A DNA stretch of 64,000 nt, from positions 406 to 64,405 of the forward strand of contig NZ_DGIR01000010.1 of NCBI RefSeq assembly GCF_002386445.1, given 5' to 3'. The translations under genes and the position numbers were made by a program. Positions 33,807 through 43,049 of this stretch are shown one piece after another; position 1 is the stretch's first letter, and every line of letters begins with the position of its first letter. The notes beneath the pieces are model-generated. The model was given only the letters and a program-made list of their open reading frames with translations. It was not told the origin of the DNA and made no database searches. The stretch comes from Pseudomonas sp. UBA4617 (GTDB lineage: Bacteria; Pseudomonadota; Gammaproteobacteria; Pseudomonadales; Pseudomonadaceae).

Positions 33807-35980
33807 GCACCTTCAGTTTGCCCATGCGCTGGCTGCAGAGCCTGGAATGGCGCCGGGGCTTCTTTGCCTGGGCGCGCACCGACGGTGTGACCTGGGTGTA
33901 CATCTTCAAGGTGCTGACCGCTGCGTTCATCACCCTGTGGCTGGCCATGCGTCTGGAACTGCCACAACCGCGCACGGCGATGATCACCGTGTTCATCGTG
34001 ATGCAGCCGCAAAGCGGGCATGTGTTCGCCAAGAGCTTCTACCGGGTACTGGGCACCTTGGCCGGCTCGGCGATGATGGTGGCGCTGATCGCCATCTTTC
34101 CGCAGAACACCGAGCTGTTCCTGCCCAGCCTGGCCGTGTGGGTAGGCCTGTGCTCGGCCGGTGCCATGCGCTACCGCACCTTCCGCGCCTATGGCTTCGT
34201 GCTGGCCGGCTACACCGCAGCGATGATCGGCCTGCCGGTGCTGCAACACCCTGACCAGGCATTCATGGCAGCAGTGTGGCGGGTGTTGGAAATCGCCCTG
34301 GGCATCCTGGTGTCGACTTTCGTCAGCGCGGCGATCCTGCCGCAGTCCGCCAGTGCCGCCATGCGCAACGCCCTGTACCAGCGTTTTGGCGTATTCGCCG
34401 GGGTAGTGGTCGAGGCCTTGCGCGGCGACAGCCAGCGCGACCGCTTCGAGAGCAGCAACGTGCGTTTCGTAGCCGAGGCAGTGGGCCTTGAGAGCCTGCG
34501 CAACGTCACTGCGTTCGAAGACCCGCACATGCGCCGACGTTCTGGCCGGCTGGTGCGCATGAACAGCGAGTTCATGGCCATCACCACCCGCTTCAATGCC
34601 CTGCACCGGTTGCTGGAGCGCCTGCGTGCGCGGGGTCCACAGCAGATCGTCAGCGCCATCGAGCCGGGCCTGAACACCCTGGTGGAGTTGCTGCAACCCT
34701 ATGTCGGCCGGGCGCTGACCGATGCCGACGCGTTGCGCCTGACGCTGGAACTGGCGGCCTACAAGGAAGGCCTGCAGGCGCAGGTGCGCAGCTTGCGCGC
34801 CGACTACCTGGCGACCGAGCCGAGCGAGGCCGACCTGCTCGATTTCCACACGGCCTTCGAGCTGCTCTACCGCTTCGTCGACGAGATGTACAGCTACGCC
34901 GAGACGCACGCCTCGCTGGCTGCGCACCAGCACGAACGTGAACAGTGGGACGAGCCCTATGTGGCGCAGACCAGCTGGCTGGTATCGCTGGCCGCCGGCC
35001 TGCGTGCCTCGGCGGTGCTATTGCTGCTGGGCAGTTACTGGCTGCTCAGCGACTGGCCCAGCGGCGCCATGATGACCCTGATCGCCACGGTTACCGTCGG
35101 CCTGTCGGCGGCTTCGCCCAACCCCAAGCGCATGTCGTTCCAGATGGCCTGCGGTACGGCGATTGGCGCCTTCGTCGGCTTCTTCGAAACCTTCTTCGTG
35201 TTCCCCTGGATCGACGGTTTCCCGCTGTTGTGCATGGTGCTGGCGCCGGTATTGGTGCTGGGCGCCTTCCTTTCGTCACGCCCGGCCTATGCCGGCTATG
35301 GCATCGGCCTGCTGGTGTTCTTCGCCATCGGCTCGGTGCCGAACAACCTGACCGTGTATGACCCGTACAGCTTCATCAACGACTACATCGGCATGGTCAT
35401 CGGCATGTTCGTCTGTGCTGCGGCCGGGGCAATCATCCTGCCGCCCAACAGCCGCTGGCTGTGGAGCCGCCTGGAGCAGGAATTGCGCGAGCAGGTGCTG
35501 TTCGCCATCAGCGGTCGCCTGCGCGGCCTGGGCTCGGCCTTCGAAAGCCGCACCCGCGACCTGCTGCACCAGGCTTATGGCCTGGCTGCTGGCAAGCCGC
35601 AGGTACAGAGCCAACTGATGGGCTGGATGTTCACGGTGCTGGAGATCGGCCACGCAGTCATCGAGCTGCGCAAGGAGCAGGCCCGTGCGCCGGTGCACCC
35701 GGCCTACGCCGAGTCGCAGCCCTGGCGCCAGGCCATCCGCGTCATGGGCCGCGCCCTGGCTCGGCTGTTCCTGCAGCCCAGCGCCAGCAACCACGAACGC
35801 GCCCTGGTAGCGGTGGACCACGCCATTGCCCGCGTACAGGCCACCGACGAGCCGTTCGCCCGGCACTTCGACACCTCGGTACTGCGCCGCGCGCAAAGCT
35901 ACCTGCACTTCATCCGTTCATCCCTGCTCGACCCACAGTCGCCATTGGCACCGGCGAAAGGACTGCACCGTGCTCCGTGA
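33803..35980 (+). CDS. FUSC-family aromatic-acid/fusaric-acid exporter
   Basis: A 725-residue inner-membrane protein of the FUSC/AaeB family: two membrane clusters (about 25-175 and 390-520) each followed by a cytoplasmic helical domain. LRLELPQPRTAMITVFIVMQPQSGHV and GSYWLLSDWPSGAMMTLIATVTVGLSAA mark the two halves. With the HlyD adaptor and NodT channel it forms a tripartite pump; substrates in the family are p-hydroxybenzoate, fusaric acid and similar acids. ATG overlaps the preceding TGA by 4 bases. Confidence 0.92.
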   Translation: MSTFSLPMRWLQSLEWRRGFFAWARTDGVTWVYIFKVLTAAFITLWLAMRLELPQPRTAMITVFIVMQPQSGHVFAKSFYRVLGTLAGSAMMVALIAIFPQNTELFLPSLAVWVGLCSAGAMRYRTFRAYGFVLAGYTAAMIGLPVLQHPDQAFMAAVWRVLEIALGILVSTFVSAAILPQSASAAMRNALYQRFGVFAGVVVEALRGDSQRDRFESSNVRFVAEAVGLESLRNVTAFEDPHMRRRSGRLVRMNSEFMAITTRFNALHRLLERLRARGPQQIVSAIEPGLNTLVELLQPYVGRALTDADALRLTLELAAYKEGLQAQVRSLRADYLATEPSEADLLDFHTAFELLYRFVDEMYSYAETHASLAAHQHEREQWDEPYVAQTSWLVSLAAGLRASAVLLLLGSYWLLSDWPSGAMMTLIATVTVGLSAASPNPKRMSFQMACGTAIGAFVGFFETFFVFPWIDGFPLLCMVLAPVLVLGAFLSSRPAYAGYGIGLLVFFAIGSVPNNLTVYDPYSFINDYIGMVIGMFVCAAAGAIILPPNSRWLWSRLEQELREQVLFAISGRLRGLGSAFESRTRDLLHQAYGLAAGKPQVQSQLMGWMFTVLEIGHAVIELRKEQARAPVHPAYAESQPWRQAIRVMGRALARLFLQPSASNHERALVAVDHAIARVQATDEPFARHFDTSVLRRAQSYLHFIRSSLLDPQSPLAPAKGLHRAP

Positions 35981-36185
35981 AATCATGCCCCGCGAAATCG
36001 CCTTCCATGGCGTGTACATGCCGACCATGACCTTGATGTTCCTGTTCGCCCTGGGCCTGGCCTGGGGCCTGGACCGGTTCATCGCCAGCCATGATGGCTA
36101 CCGCTTCTTCTGGCACCCGGCGCTGCTGCGCCTGAGCCTGTTCGTCTGCCTGTTCGGCGCCTTGGCGCTGTCGCTCTACTGGTGA
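35970..36185 (+). CDS. DUF1656 small membrane protein (AaeX-like)
   Basis: A 71-residue protein with two transmembrane helices (about 18-35 and 50-68) and the family opening REIAFHGVYMPTM. DUF1656 proteins accompany FUSC pumps. GTG 35970 is selected by AAGGA about 8 bases upstream and gives an 11-base overlap with the FUSC gene; ATG 35985 is the alternative. Its function within the pump is unknown. Confidence 0.87.
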   Translation: MLREIMPREIAFHGVYMPTMTLMFLFALGLAWGLDRFIASHDGYRFFWHPALLRLSLFVCLFGALALSLYW

Positions 36186-36195
36186 GAATCCTTCG

Positions 36196-37056
36196 ATGAA
36201 AAAGTTCTTCAGCCTGATCGCCACCCTGCTGGTGCTGACCGCTGCCGTGGTGATCGGTCGCCAGTTGTGGCTGCACTACATGACCACGCCATGGACCCGT
36301 GACGGCCGCGTGCGCGCCGATATCATCAATGTCGCCGCCGACGTGCCCGGCTATGTGGTGAACGTGCCGGTCAAGGACAACCAGCGGGTGAGGAAGGGCG
36401 ACCTGCTGATCCAGATCGACCCTGAGCACTACCAGCTCGCGGTCGACCAGGCCAAGGCCCTGGTCGCTTCGCGCAAGGCCACCTGGGAAATGCGCAAGGT
36501 CAACGCCAAGCGCCGTGCCGACATGGACAACCTGGTAATTTCCAAAGAGAACCGCGACGACGCCAGCAATATCGCCAATGCGGCCCAGGCCGATTACCAG
36601 CAAGCCCTTGCCGAGCTGGCGGCGGCCGAGCTGAACCTGAAGCGCACGCAGATCGTGGCCACGGTTGACGGCTACGTGACCAACCTGAATATCCACAAAG
36701 GTGACTACGCGCGCACCGGTGAAGCGGTGATGGCGGTGGTCGACGAGCACTCGTTCTGGGTATACGGGTTCTTCGAAGAGACCAAGCTGCCGCATGTGAA
36801 GGTGGGTGACCAGGCCGAACTGCAGATGATGAGCGGCGAACGTATCAAGGGCCATGTGGAGAGCATCGCCCGTGGCATCTACGACCGCGACAACCCGCAA
36901 AGCCGCGAACTGATCGCCGATGTGAACCCGACTTTCAACTGGGTGCGCCTGGCGCAACGGGTGCCGGTGCGTATTCACATCGATGAAGTGCCGGACGGTT
37001 TTCTGCTGGCGGCGGGGACGACCTGTACGGTGGTGGTGAAGCCGGGGTCGCCTTGA
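36196..37056 (+). CDS. HlyD/AaeA-family membrane-fusion protein
   Basis: A 286-residue adaptor anchored by one N-terminal helix (about 5-24). The lipoyl-like halves are VAADVPGYVVNVPVKDNQRVRKGDLL (about 50-75) and TQIVATVDGYVTNLNIHKGDYARTG (about 150-175), with a short coiled coil between, then a beta-barrel. It joins the FUSC protein to the NodT channel. It is 10 bases after the DUF1656 gene and is the last gene of the operon; a hairpin follows at 37070-37109. Confidence 0.92.
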   Translation: MKKFFSLIATLLVLTAAVVIGRQLWLHYMTTPWTRDGRVRADIINVAADVPGYVVNVPVKDNQRVRKGDLLIQIDPEHYQLAVDQAKALVASRKATWEMRKVNAKRRADMDNLVISKENRDDASNIANAAQADYQQALAELAAAELNLKRTQIVATVDGYVTNLNIHKGDYARTGEAVMAVVDEHSFWVYGFFEETKLPHVKVGDQAELQMMSGERIKGHVESIARGIYDRDNPQSRELIADVNPTFNWVRLAQRVPVRIHIDEVPDGFLLAAGTTCTVVVKPGSP

Positions 37057-37069
37057 GTGGTGTGGCGCC

Positions 37070-37109
37070 TGTGGGATCGATCAGCGCCCGCGCGGCGCTC
37101 GATCCCACA
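37070..37109. terminator. Hairpin after the FUSC pump operon
   Basis: TGTGGGATCGA (37070-37080) pairs with TCGATCCCACA (37099-37109), and GCGCC with GGCGC inside. No T-run follows, but the position between two convergent stop codons fits a transcript end for both. Confidence 0.6.
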
Positions 37110-37127
37110 AGCGATGAACCTCTCAAG

Positions 37128-37580
37128 TCATCCACCCGCAGCCCCGACCAATACCGGTACCTCAACCCGGTCAATCACCTTCGCGCTGACCGACGGATCC
37201 AGCAGCCGCCCCAGCCGCGACAGGTGGCGGTGGCCCATGATGATCAGCTCGCAGTTCAGTTCCTGTGCCTTGCTGACAATTGCCTCGGCCGGCTGACCGG
37301 CAACCATGCAGCCCTGGCTGTCGAAACCGGCCTGCTGCAATAGCTCCACCGCTTCGGCCACGGCGCGGTCACCCAGGCGTTGTTCCTCGCAGGCGGCGGG
37401 GTATTCCTCCAGCTCCTCGGTGGTGTAAGGCGCGGGTTTGTCGTGCACGGCGAAGGTCGAGTCGATGGCCAGCAGCACGTGCAATTCATGATCGCCGGGG
37501 TGGCAATAGCGACGGGCAAGGGTGAGCAGGGCGGCGGAAGCGGGGGAGGCATCGATGGCGATCAGGACGGGGCTGGGCAT
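37128..37580 (-). CDS. Universal stress protein
   Basis: A 150-residue UspA-family protein: MPSPVLIAIDASPASAALL at the start and MGHRHLSRLGRLLDPSVSAKVIDRVEVPVLVG at the end. The ATP-binding G-x2-G-x9-G-S/T signature of MJ0577-type proteins is not intact, so this may be a UspA-like protein that does not bind ATP. ATG 37580 is the first codon that gives the standard start. It stands alone between the FUSC pump and a REP pair; a role in general stress is likely but not shown. Confidence 0.87.
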   Translation of the reverse strand: MPSPVLIAIDASPASAALLTLARRYCHPGDHELHVLLAIDSTFAVHDKPAPYTTEELEEYPAACEEQRLGDRAVAEAVELLQQAGFDSQGCMVAGQPAEAIVSKAQELNCELIIMGHRHLSRLGRLLDPSVSAKVIDRVEVPVLVGAAGG

Positions 37581-37622
37581 GCGGAATCCTAAGTTGAGGC
37601 TGGCTGATGTGCTTGCAGGCTC

Positions 37623-37718
37623 GGCCCTTTCGCGGGGCCTGCCCGCTCCCACAGGAATCCCACAATACTCGAGTAATGTGCAGTACCTGTGGGAGCGGGC
37701 TTGCCCCGCGAAAGGGCC
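37623..37718. repeat. Near-perfect inverted REP pair (33-base arms)
   Basis: The arms 37623-37655 and 37686-37718 pair at 31 of 33 positions, with a 30-base centre. Each arm is a full P. putida REP element (core TTTCGCGGGGC). It is the longest inverted repeat I noticed in the window. Confidence 0.88.
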
Positions 37719-37854
37719 GGGCCTGCCAATGCCTCATTTATGGCCGAACACGGCCGGTGGATAAATGCCCCGCCGCGTACGAGCGCATTGCGTCTGGTGC
37801 AATCCGCCAACCTGCTACCATCGCCAGATTCCACAGTTGTCACGGAAAACGGCC

Positions 37855-38763
37855 ATGCAACTCCCCGACATGAACCTGCTCGTCGCCCTCGATGTCCTGC
37901 TCGACGAAGGCAGTGTGGTTGGCGCAGCACAGCGCATGAACCTGAGCCCGGCGGCGATGAGCCGGACCCTGGGACGGATCCGCGATGCCCTGGGCGATCC
38001 GATCCTGGTGCGCGCCGGCCGCGGCCTGGTGCCGACGCCACGAGCGTTGGCCCTGCGTGAGCAGGTGGCTGCGCTGGTGGAGCAGGCCGGTGAGGTGTTC
38101 CGCAGTGCCGGTGAGGTCGACCTGCCCAAGCTCGACCGGGCTTTCAACATCCGCACCAACGACCTGTTCATTGCCCTGTACGGCGCCCAGCTGTTGAGAC
38201 GCATGCACGTGCAGGCGCCACGCACGGTGCTGCGTTTCGTGCCGGAAAGCCCTGGCGGTGATGATGACAGCGTGCTGCGTGACGGGCGTACGGACCTGAT
38301 CATCAGCTCGACCATGGAGCTGGGCCCGGAGATCAAGGTGCAGAGCCTGTTCCAGACTTATTACGTAGGCCTGGCCAGGCGCGACCACCCGATCTTCGAA
38401 CAGCCGATCACGCCTGCCAGTTTCGCCAGTTATCCACAGATCAGCGTGTCACGCCGTGGGCGGGCCAACGGCCCGATCGATGTCGAGCTGGCCAACTGCA
38501 AGGTACAGCGGCGGGTGGCGCTGATTACTCCGAGCTTTCATTCGGCGCTGTTCTCGCTGCCGGATTCCGACCTGATCCTGCCGATGCCGGCGAATATTCT
38601 CAACAGCGTGCACAAGCTAGGGCTGCCGCTGCGCTCGTTCGAAATCCCGGTGCCGCTGGAGCGGGTGACCGTTCTGCAGGCATGGCACCCACGCTTGCAC
38701 AATGATCCGGCGCATCGCTGGTTGCGGCAGATCTTGAAGGCTTGCTGCAGTGTCGACCCTTGA
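37855..38763 (+). CDS. LysR-family regulator upstream of the MFS pump
   Basis: A 302-residue LysR regulator of the NodD/NahR-like group: MQLPDMNLLVALDVLLDEGSVVGAAQRMNLSPAAMSRTLGRIRD is the DNA-binding part; the effector domain follows from about 90. ATG 37855 gives the canonical start; the longer frame from 37765 is not homologous in kind. It lies on the same strand as the MFS-HlyD-NodT operon, 163 bases before it, and is the likely regulator of that pump. Confidence 0.88.
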   Translation: MQLPDMNLLVALDVLLDEGSVVGAAQRMNLSPAAMSRTLGRIRDALGDPILVRAGRGLVPTPRALALREQVAALVEQAGEVFRSAGEVDLPKLDRAFNIRTNDLFIALYGAQLLRRMHVQAPRTVLRFVPESPGGDDDSVLRDGRTDLIISSTMELGPEIKVQSLFQTYYVGLARRDHPIFEQPITPASFASYPQISVSRRGRANGPIDVELANCKVQRRVALITPSFHSALFSLPDSDLILPMPANILNSVHKLGLPLRSFEIPVPLERVTVLQAWHPRLHNDPAHRWLRQILKACCSVDP

Positions 38764-38926
38764 TACCAGGTTGGTTACGCCGCTGCATGTCCGCGAGCAG
38801 GCAGCCCCGGTTTTGACATGGATTGCGTCTGACGCAACATAAACTTACCGATAAGTCAGTTTTCGTCAGTATTCGACCTTCTTAGACTTGCTCCGGTCGC
38901 AAATTTGTTGCTGGAGATGTCCACCC

Positions 38927-40465
38927 ATGAGTTCCCTGTCCGCCCCGTCTGCCGCGCTTGCCGCCCCTGCGCCGGCTGCGTCTGCGCAGACGGCGTTCGG
39001 CCTGCAGGTCGTGGTCGGGCTGTTCGGTGTATTGCTGGCGGTGCTATGCGCGGGGCTCAACGAATCGGTGACCAAGATTTCCCTGGCCGACATCCGTGGC
39101 GCCATGGGCATCGGTGCTGACGAAGGCGCGTGGCTGCTGGCGGTATATAGCGCGGCCTCGGTCTCGGCCATGGCGTTCGCGCCCTGGCTGGCCACCACCT
39201 TTTCATTGCGGCGCTTCACCCTGTGCGCCATCGGCTTGTTCGCGCTGTTCGGCCTGCTGCAACCGTTCGCCCCCAACCTGCACAGCCTGATGCTGCTGCG
39301 CGTGCTCCAGGGCTTCGCCTCGGGCGCGCTGCCGCCCATGCTGATGAGCGTGGCCCTGCGCTTTCTGCCACCGGGCATCAAGGTCTATGGCCTGGCCTGC
39401 TACGCGCTCACCGCCACCTTCGGGCCCAACCTCGGCACCCCGCTGGCGGGGCTGTGGACCGAATACGTCGGCTGGCGCTGGGCGTTCTGGCAGATCATCC
39501 TGCCCTCGGCCCTGGCCATGGTCTGTGTCGGCTGGGGCCTGCCGCAGGACCCGCTACGCCTGGAGCGTTTCAGGCAGTTCGACTGGCGGGGCGTGCTGCT
39601 CGGCCTGCCTGCCATCAGCTGTATCGTGCTGGGCCTGTCGCTCGGCGACCGCTGGGGCTGGTTCGATTCGCCGCTGATCTGCTGGCTGCTTGGCGGTGGC
39701 CTGCTGTTGCTGGTGCTGTTCATGTACAACGAATGGTCCGAGCCGCTGCCGTTCTTCCAGTTGCGTATGCTGTCGCGGCGCAACCTTAGCTTTGCCCTGG
39801 TTACCCTGGCCGGGGTGCTGGTCGTGCTCTCCGGTGTGGGCAGCATCCCCTCGGCCTACCTCGCACAGCTGCAGGGCTATCGGCCGGCGCAGACCAGCCC
39901 GCTGATGCTGCTGGTGGCGATGCCACAGTTGATTGCCCTGCCATTGACAGCGGCGCTGTGCAACATCCGCGCTGTGGACTGCCGCTGGGTGCTGGGCGTC
40001 GGCCTGGCGTTGCTGGCGGTGTCCTGCCTCGGCAGCAGCCTGCTGACCGCCGAATGGATCCGTGGCGACTTCTATCCGTTCTACCTGCTGCAGGTATTCG
40101 GCCAACCGATGGCCGTGCTGCCGCTGCTGATGTTGTCCACCAACGGCATGACCCCGCAGGAAGGCCCGTTCGCTTCCAGCTGGTTCAACACCGTGAAAGG
40201 CCTGGCAGCGGTGATTGCCGGTGGCCTGCTGGACGCCCTTGGCACCGTGCGCCGGCACTTTCACTCCAACCACCTGGTGGACAGCCTGGGCAACGCACCG
40301 CTGGTCGACGACAACGCCGTGGGCCTGGCCAGGCGTATCCACGAGCAGGCGCTGGTGCTGACCTCGGCCGACCTCTACCTGGTCATGGCCGGCATTGCCG
40401 TAGTCCTGATCTGCCTGATTCCTTTCGTGCCGACCCGGGTCTACCCGCCACGCGCAGTAGCCTGA
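38927..40465 (+). CDS. MFS drug transporter (DHA2 / EmrB type)
   Basis: A 512-residue inner-membrane protein with 14 predicted helices. The first helix region has VVVGLFGVLLAVLCAGLNESVTKISLADIRGAMGIGADEGAWLL; LRVLQGFASGALPPMLMSV is the MFS motif C-like region. EmrB-type exporters use the proton gradient to expel hydrophobic compounds. CTGGAG precedes ATG 38927 by about 10 bases. First gene of a tripartite operon with an EmrA-type adaptor and a NodT lipoprotein. Confidence 0.92.
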   Translation: MSSLSAPSAALAAPAPAASAQTAFGLQVVVGLFGVLLAVLCAGLNESVTKISLADIRGAMGIGADEGAWLLAVYSAASVSAMAFAPWLATTFSLRRFTLCAIGLFALFGLLQPFAPNLHSLMLLRVLQGFASGALPPMLMSVALRFLPPGIKVYGLACYALTATFGPNLGTPLAGLWTEYVGWRWAFWQIILPSALAMVCVGWGLPQDPLRLERFRQFDWRGVLLGLPAISCIVLGLSLGDRWGWFDSPLICWLLGGGLLLLVLFMYNEWSEPLPFFQLRMLSRRNLSFALVTLAGVLVVLSGVGSIPSAYLAQLQGYRPAQTSPLMLLVAMPQLIALPLTAALCNIRAVDCRWVLGVGLALLAVSCLGSSLLTAEWIRGDFYPFYLLQVFGQPMAVLPLLMLSTNGMTPQEGPFASSWFNTVKGLAAVIAGGLLDALGTVRRHFHSNHLVDSLGNAPLVDDNAVGLARRIHEQALVLTSADLYLVMAGIAVVLICLIPFVPTRVYPPRAVA

Positions 40466-40492
40466 CCCCGGATGAATTCGAGAACCGCTGAA

Positions 40493-41554
40493 ATGACCAA
40501 CAACCGCAAAACCCTGTTCATCGGCTCGGTGCTTGCCGTGGCCGTCCTGGCCGGCATCGTCGGCCCCTGGCTGTTCGGCAGCGACCACCGCCAGAGCACC
40601 AATGATGCCTATGTGGTCGCCGACTACACCGTGGTCGCACCGAAGGTCGCCGGGTTCATCAAGGAGGTGCTGGTGGAAGACAACCAGCAGGTCAAGGCCG
40701 GCCAGTTGCTGGCGACCATCGATGCCCGCGACTACCAGGCCGCACTGGATGCCGCACAGGCGCAACTGCTGGTGGCCAAGGCGCAGAGCGCCGACGCCAG
40801 GGCCACTCTGGAGCGCCAGGCCGCACTGATTGCCCAGGCCGAGGCCGAGGTGAAAGCGGCCCAGGCCGAAGCCGCATTCGCCGACCATGAAGTGAACCGC
40901 TACAGCCGCCTGGCCGAGCAGGGCGCCGGTACCGTGCAGAATGCCCAGCAGGCGCGCAGCAGGGTCGACCAGGCGCGCGCACGCCTGGCCAATGCCCAGG
41001 CGGCGTTGGTGGCGGCGCGCAAACAGGTGGATATCCTCAGCGCCCAGGTGGCCAGTGCCGATGGCCAGCTCAAGCGTGCCGAGGCGGGGCTGGAGAAGGC
41101 CCAGCTCGACCTGTCCTACACCCGTATCACCGCGCCGGTGGACGGCATGGTCGGCGAGCGCGCCCTGCGCGTCGGCGCCTACGTCAACCCGGGCGCCCGC
41201 CTGCTGTCGGTAGTGCCGTTGCAGCAGGCCTACGTGGTCGGCAACTTCCAGGAAACCCAGCTGACTCACGTGCAGCCTGGCCAGGCGGTGAGCATCAGTG
41301 TCGACACCTTTGCTGGCGAAGAGCTGCACGGCCATGTGGCAAGCATCGCCCCGGCCACCGGGGTGACGTTCGCCGCAGTCAAGCCGGACAACGCCACCGG
41401 CAACTTCACCAAGGTGGTGCAGCGCATTCCAGTGAAGATCGTCTTCGATGACGGCCAGCCGCTGCTTGCCCGCCTGCGCGTGGGCATGTCGGTGGAGGCG
41501 ACCATCGATACCCGTGGCGACACGCTGCAAAGCAAACAGGTGAGTGCGCGATGA
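40493..41554 (+). CDS. EmrA/HlyD-family membrane-fusion protein
   Basis: A 353-residue adaptor with an N-terminal anchor helix (about 8-25), lipoyl-like halves (VVAPKVAGFIKEVLVEDNQQVKAGQLLATID and ITAPVDGMVGERALRVGAYV), and a long alanine- and glutamate-rich coiled coil (about 80-190) between. ATG 40493 is chosen by GAGAA upstream; ATG 40472 in the same frame is possible. The stop overlaps the next start (ATGA). Confidence 0.92.
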   Translation: MTNNRKTLFIGSVLAVAVLAGIVGPWLFGSDHRQSTNDAYVVADYTVVAPKVAGFIKEVLVEDNQQVKAGQLLATIDARDYQAALDAAQAQLLVAKAQSADARATLERQAALIAQAEAEVKAAQAEAAFADHEVNRYSRLAEQGAGTVQNAQQARSRVDQARARLANAQAALVAARKQVDILSAQVASADGQLKRAEAGLEKAQLDLSYTRITAPVDGMVGERALRVGAYVNPGARLLSVVPLQQAYVVGNFQETQLTHVQPGQAVSISVDTFAGEELHGHVASIAPATGVTFAAVKPDNATGNFTKVVQRIPVKIVFDDGQPLLARLRVGMSVEATIDTRGDTLQSKQVSAR

Positions 41555-43002
41555 AACCGGTATTACGCTTGAGCCCGTTACTGCTGGCGGTGTGGTTGAC
41601 CGGCTGCACGTTGGGCCCCGACTTCCAGCGCCCCGACAGTCAGGCACCGCAACAGTGGGCGCCGCTGCGAGGCGAGGCGGCGGCCAGCCAGCCACAGGCC
41701 GAACCGCTGGAACTGCGCTGGTGGGAAAGCTTTCACGACGCCCGGCTGAGTGCCTTGATCCAGCGCGTTGCCGAGCGCAACCTGGACCTGCAGATGGCCA
41801 GCGCGCGTCTGCTGCAAAGCCGTGCCCTGCGCAGCAGCGTGGCTGCCGATGAGGTGCCGTCGGTGGATGTGAACGCCGGCTACAGCCGCGCGCGCAACAG
41901 TGCCGATGGCCTGAGCGACCCGTCCGGCAAGGCGGGCAAGGCAGCCTTCAACCTCTGGCAGGGCGACCTGGTGGCCGGCTGGGAGCTGGACCTGTGGGGC
42001 CGTGTGCGGCGTCAGGTCGAAGCGGCCGATGCTACCGTCGAAGTGGCCGAAAACGACCGTCGTGGCGTGCTCCTGGCACTGCTTGCGGAAACCGCCGGCA
42101 ACTACATCCAGTTGCGCGCCGTGCAGCACACCATAGATGTGACCCAGGACAACCTCAAGGTTGCCCGGCACAGCCTGAAATTGTCTGAGGACCGCCAGGC
42201 CGAAGGCGTTGCCACCCGGCTTGACGTGGCCCAGGCCAGTGCCCAGGTTGCTTCGATCGAGTCGCGCTTGCCAAGCCTGGAGGCCCGCCGCGACGACTTG
42301 GTCAACGCCCTCAGCCTGCTCGCCGCCGAACCGCCGCGCAGCTTGCAGGCCGAACTGCTCAAGGGTGGCAAACTGCCTACGCCGCAGCAGAAGTTTGCCA
42401 TCGGCCTGCCGTCCGAACTGGCCGAGCGCCGTCCGGACATTCGCCAGGCCGAAGCTCGCCTGCATGCTGCGACTGCCAGCATTGGCGTGGCCAAGGCCGA
42501 CTTCTACCCGAGTATCCGGTTGTCGGGCAGCGTCGGTTTCCAGGCCATGCAGCTGTCCGACCTGGGTGGTTGGGACTCACGACGCTTCGCCTTCGGCCCT
42601 CAACTGTCGTTGCCGATCTTCGAGGGTGGCCGGCTCAAGGGCACCTTGGAACTGCGCGAGGCACAGCAACAGGAAGCGGCGCTGAACTATCGCAAGGTGG
42701 TACTGGGCGCCTGGCATGAAATCGACGATGTGCTACGCCTGTACAACGCCAGCCAGTTGCGCCGCGACCACCTGGCAGAGGCGGTGCGGCAGAACCGCAT
42801 CGCCCTGGAAACTGCCCAGCGCCAGTATGTGGAAGGGGCGGTTGACTTTCTCAATGTACTGACGGTGCAGGGCGCATTGCTGGCCAGTGAGGAGCAGTGG
42901 ATCGACAGCTCGGCGGCGGTGTCGCAGGCGCTGGTGGGGCTGTACAAGGCTTTGGGTGGTGGCTGGCAGGCATTCGACGAACAACCGCTGAAGAAAGCAT
43001 GA
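41551..43002 (+). CDS. NodT-family outer-membrane efflux lipoprotein
   Basis: A 483-residue TolC-like channel lipoprotein; lipobox cysteine at about residue 19 (AVWLTGC). Channel repeats: AGWELDLWGRVRRQVEAADATVEV near 145 and KADFYPSIRLSGSVGFQAM near 320. It completes the MFS-based pump; related systems export fusaric acid-like or phenolic compounds. A hairpin follows 6 bases after its stop. Confidence 0.92.
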   Translation: MKPVLRLSPLLLAVWLTGCTLGPDFQRPDSQAPQQWAPLRGEAAASQPQAEPLELRWWESFHDARLSALIQRVAERNLDLQMASARLLQSRALRSSVAADEVPSVDVNAGYSRARNSADGLSDPSGKAGKAAFNLWQGDLVAGWELDLWGRVRRQVEAADATVEVAENDRRGVLLALLAETAGNYIQLRAVQHTIDVTQDNLKVARHSLKLSEDRQAEGVATRLDVAQASAQVASIESRLPSLEARRDDLVNALSLLAAEPPRSLQAELLKGGKLPTPQQKFAIGLPSELAERRPDIRQAEARLHAATASIGVAKADFYPSIRLSGSVGFQAMQLSDLGGWDSRRFAFGPQLSLPIFEGGRLKGTLELREAQQQEAALNYRKVVLGAWHEIDDVLRLYNASQLRRDHLAEAVRQNRIALETAQRQYVEGAVDFLNVLTVQGALLASEEQWIDSSAAVSQALVGLYKALGGGWQAFDEQPLKKA

Positions 43003-43007
43003 AAGCC

Positions 43008-43024
43008 GGGCCGCTGTGCGGCCC
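43008..43024. terminator. Hairpin between convergent genes
   Basis: GGGCCGC-TGT-GCGGCCC forms a perfect 7-bp stem between the NodT stop (43002) and the end of the SDR gene (43050). No T-run is present, so termination strength is uncertain. Confidence 0.6.
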
Positions 43025-43049
43025 ATCGCCGGCACAGGTGGCCGAACAC

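Noticed and set aside
37623..37718. Long inverted repeat as a possible insertion sequence end
   Set aside because: The centre is 30 bases with no transposase, and both arms are copies of the REP element found elsewhere in the window.
39554..41695. 713-codon open frame on the minus strand
   Set aside because: It spans the opposite strand of the MFS and EmrA-type genes; composition (histidine-, glutamine- and arginine-rich) is that of a high-G+C shadow frame.
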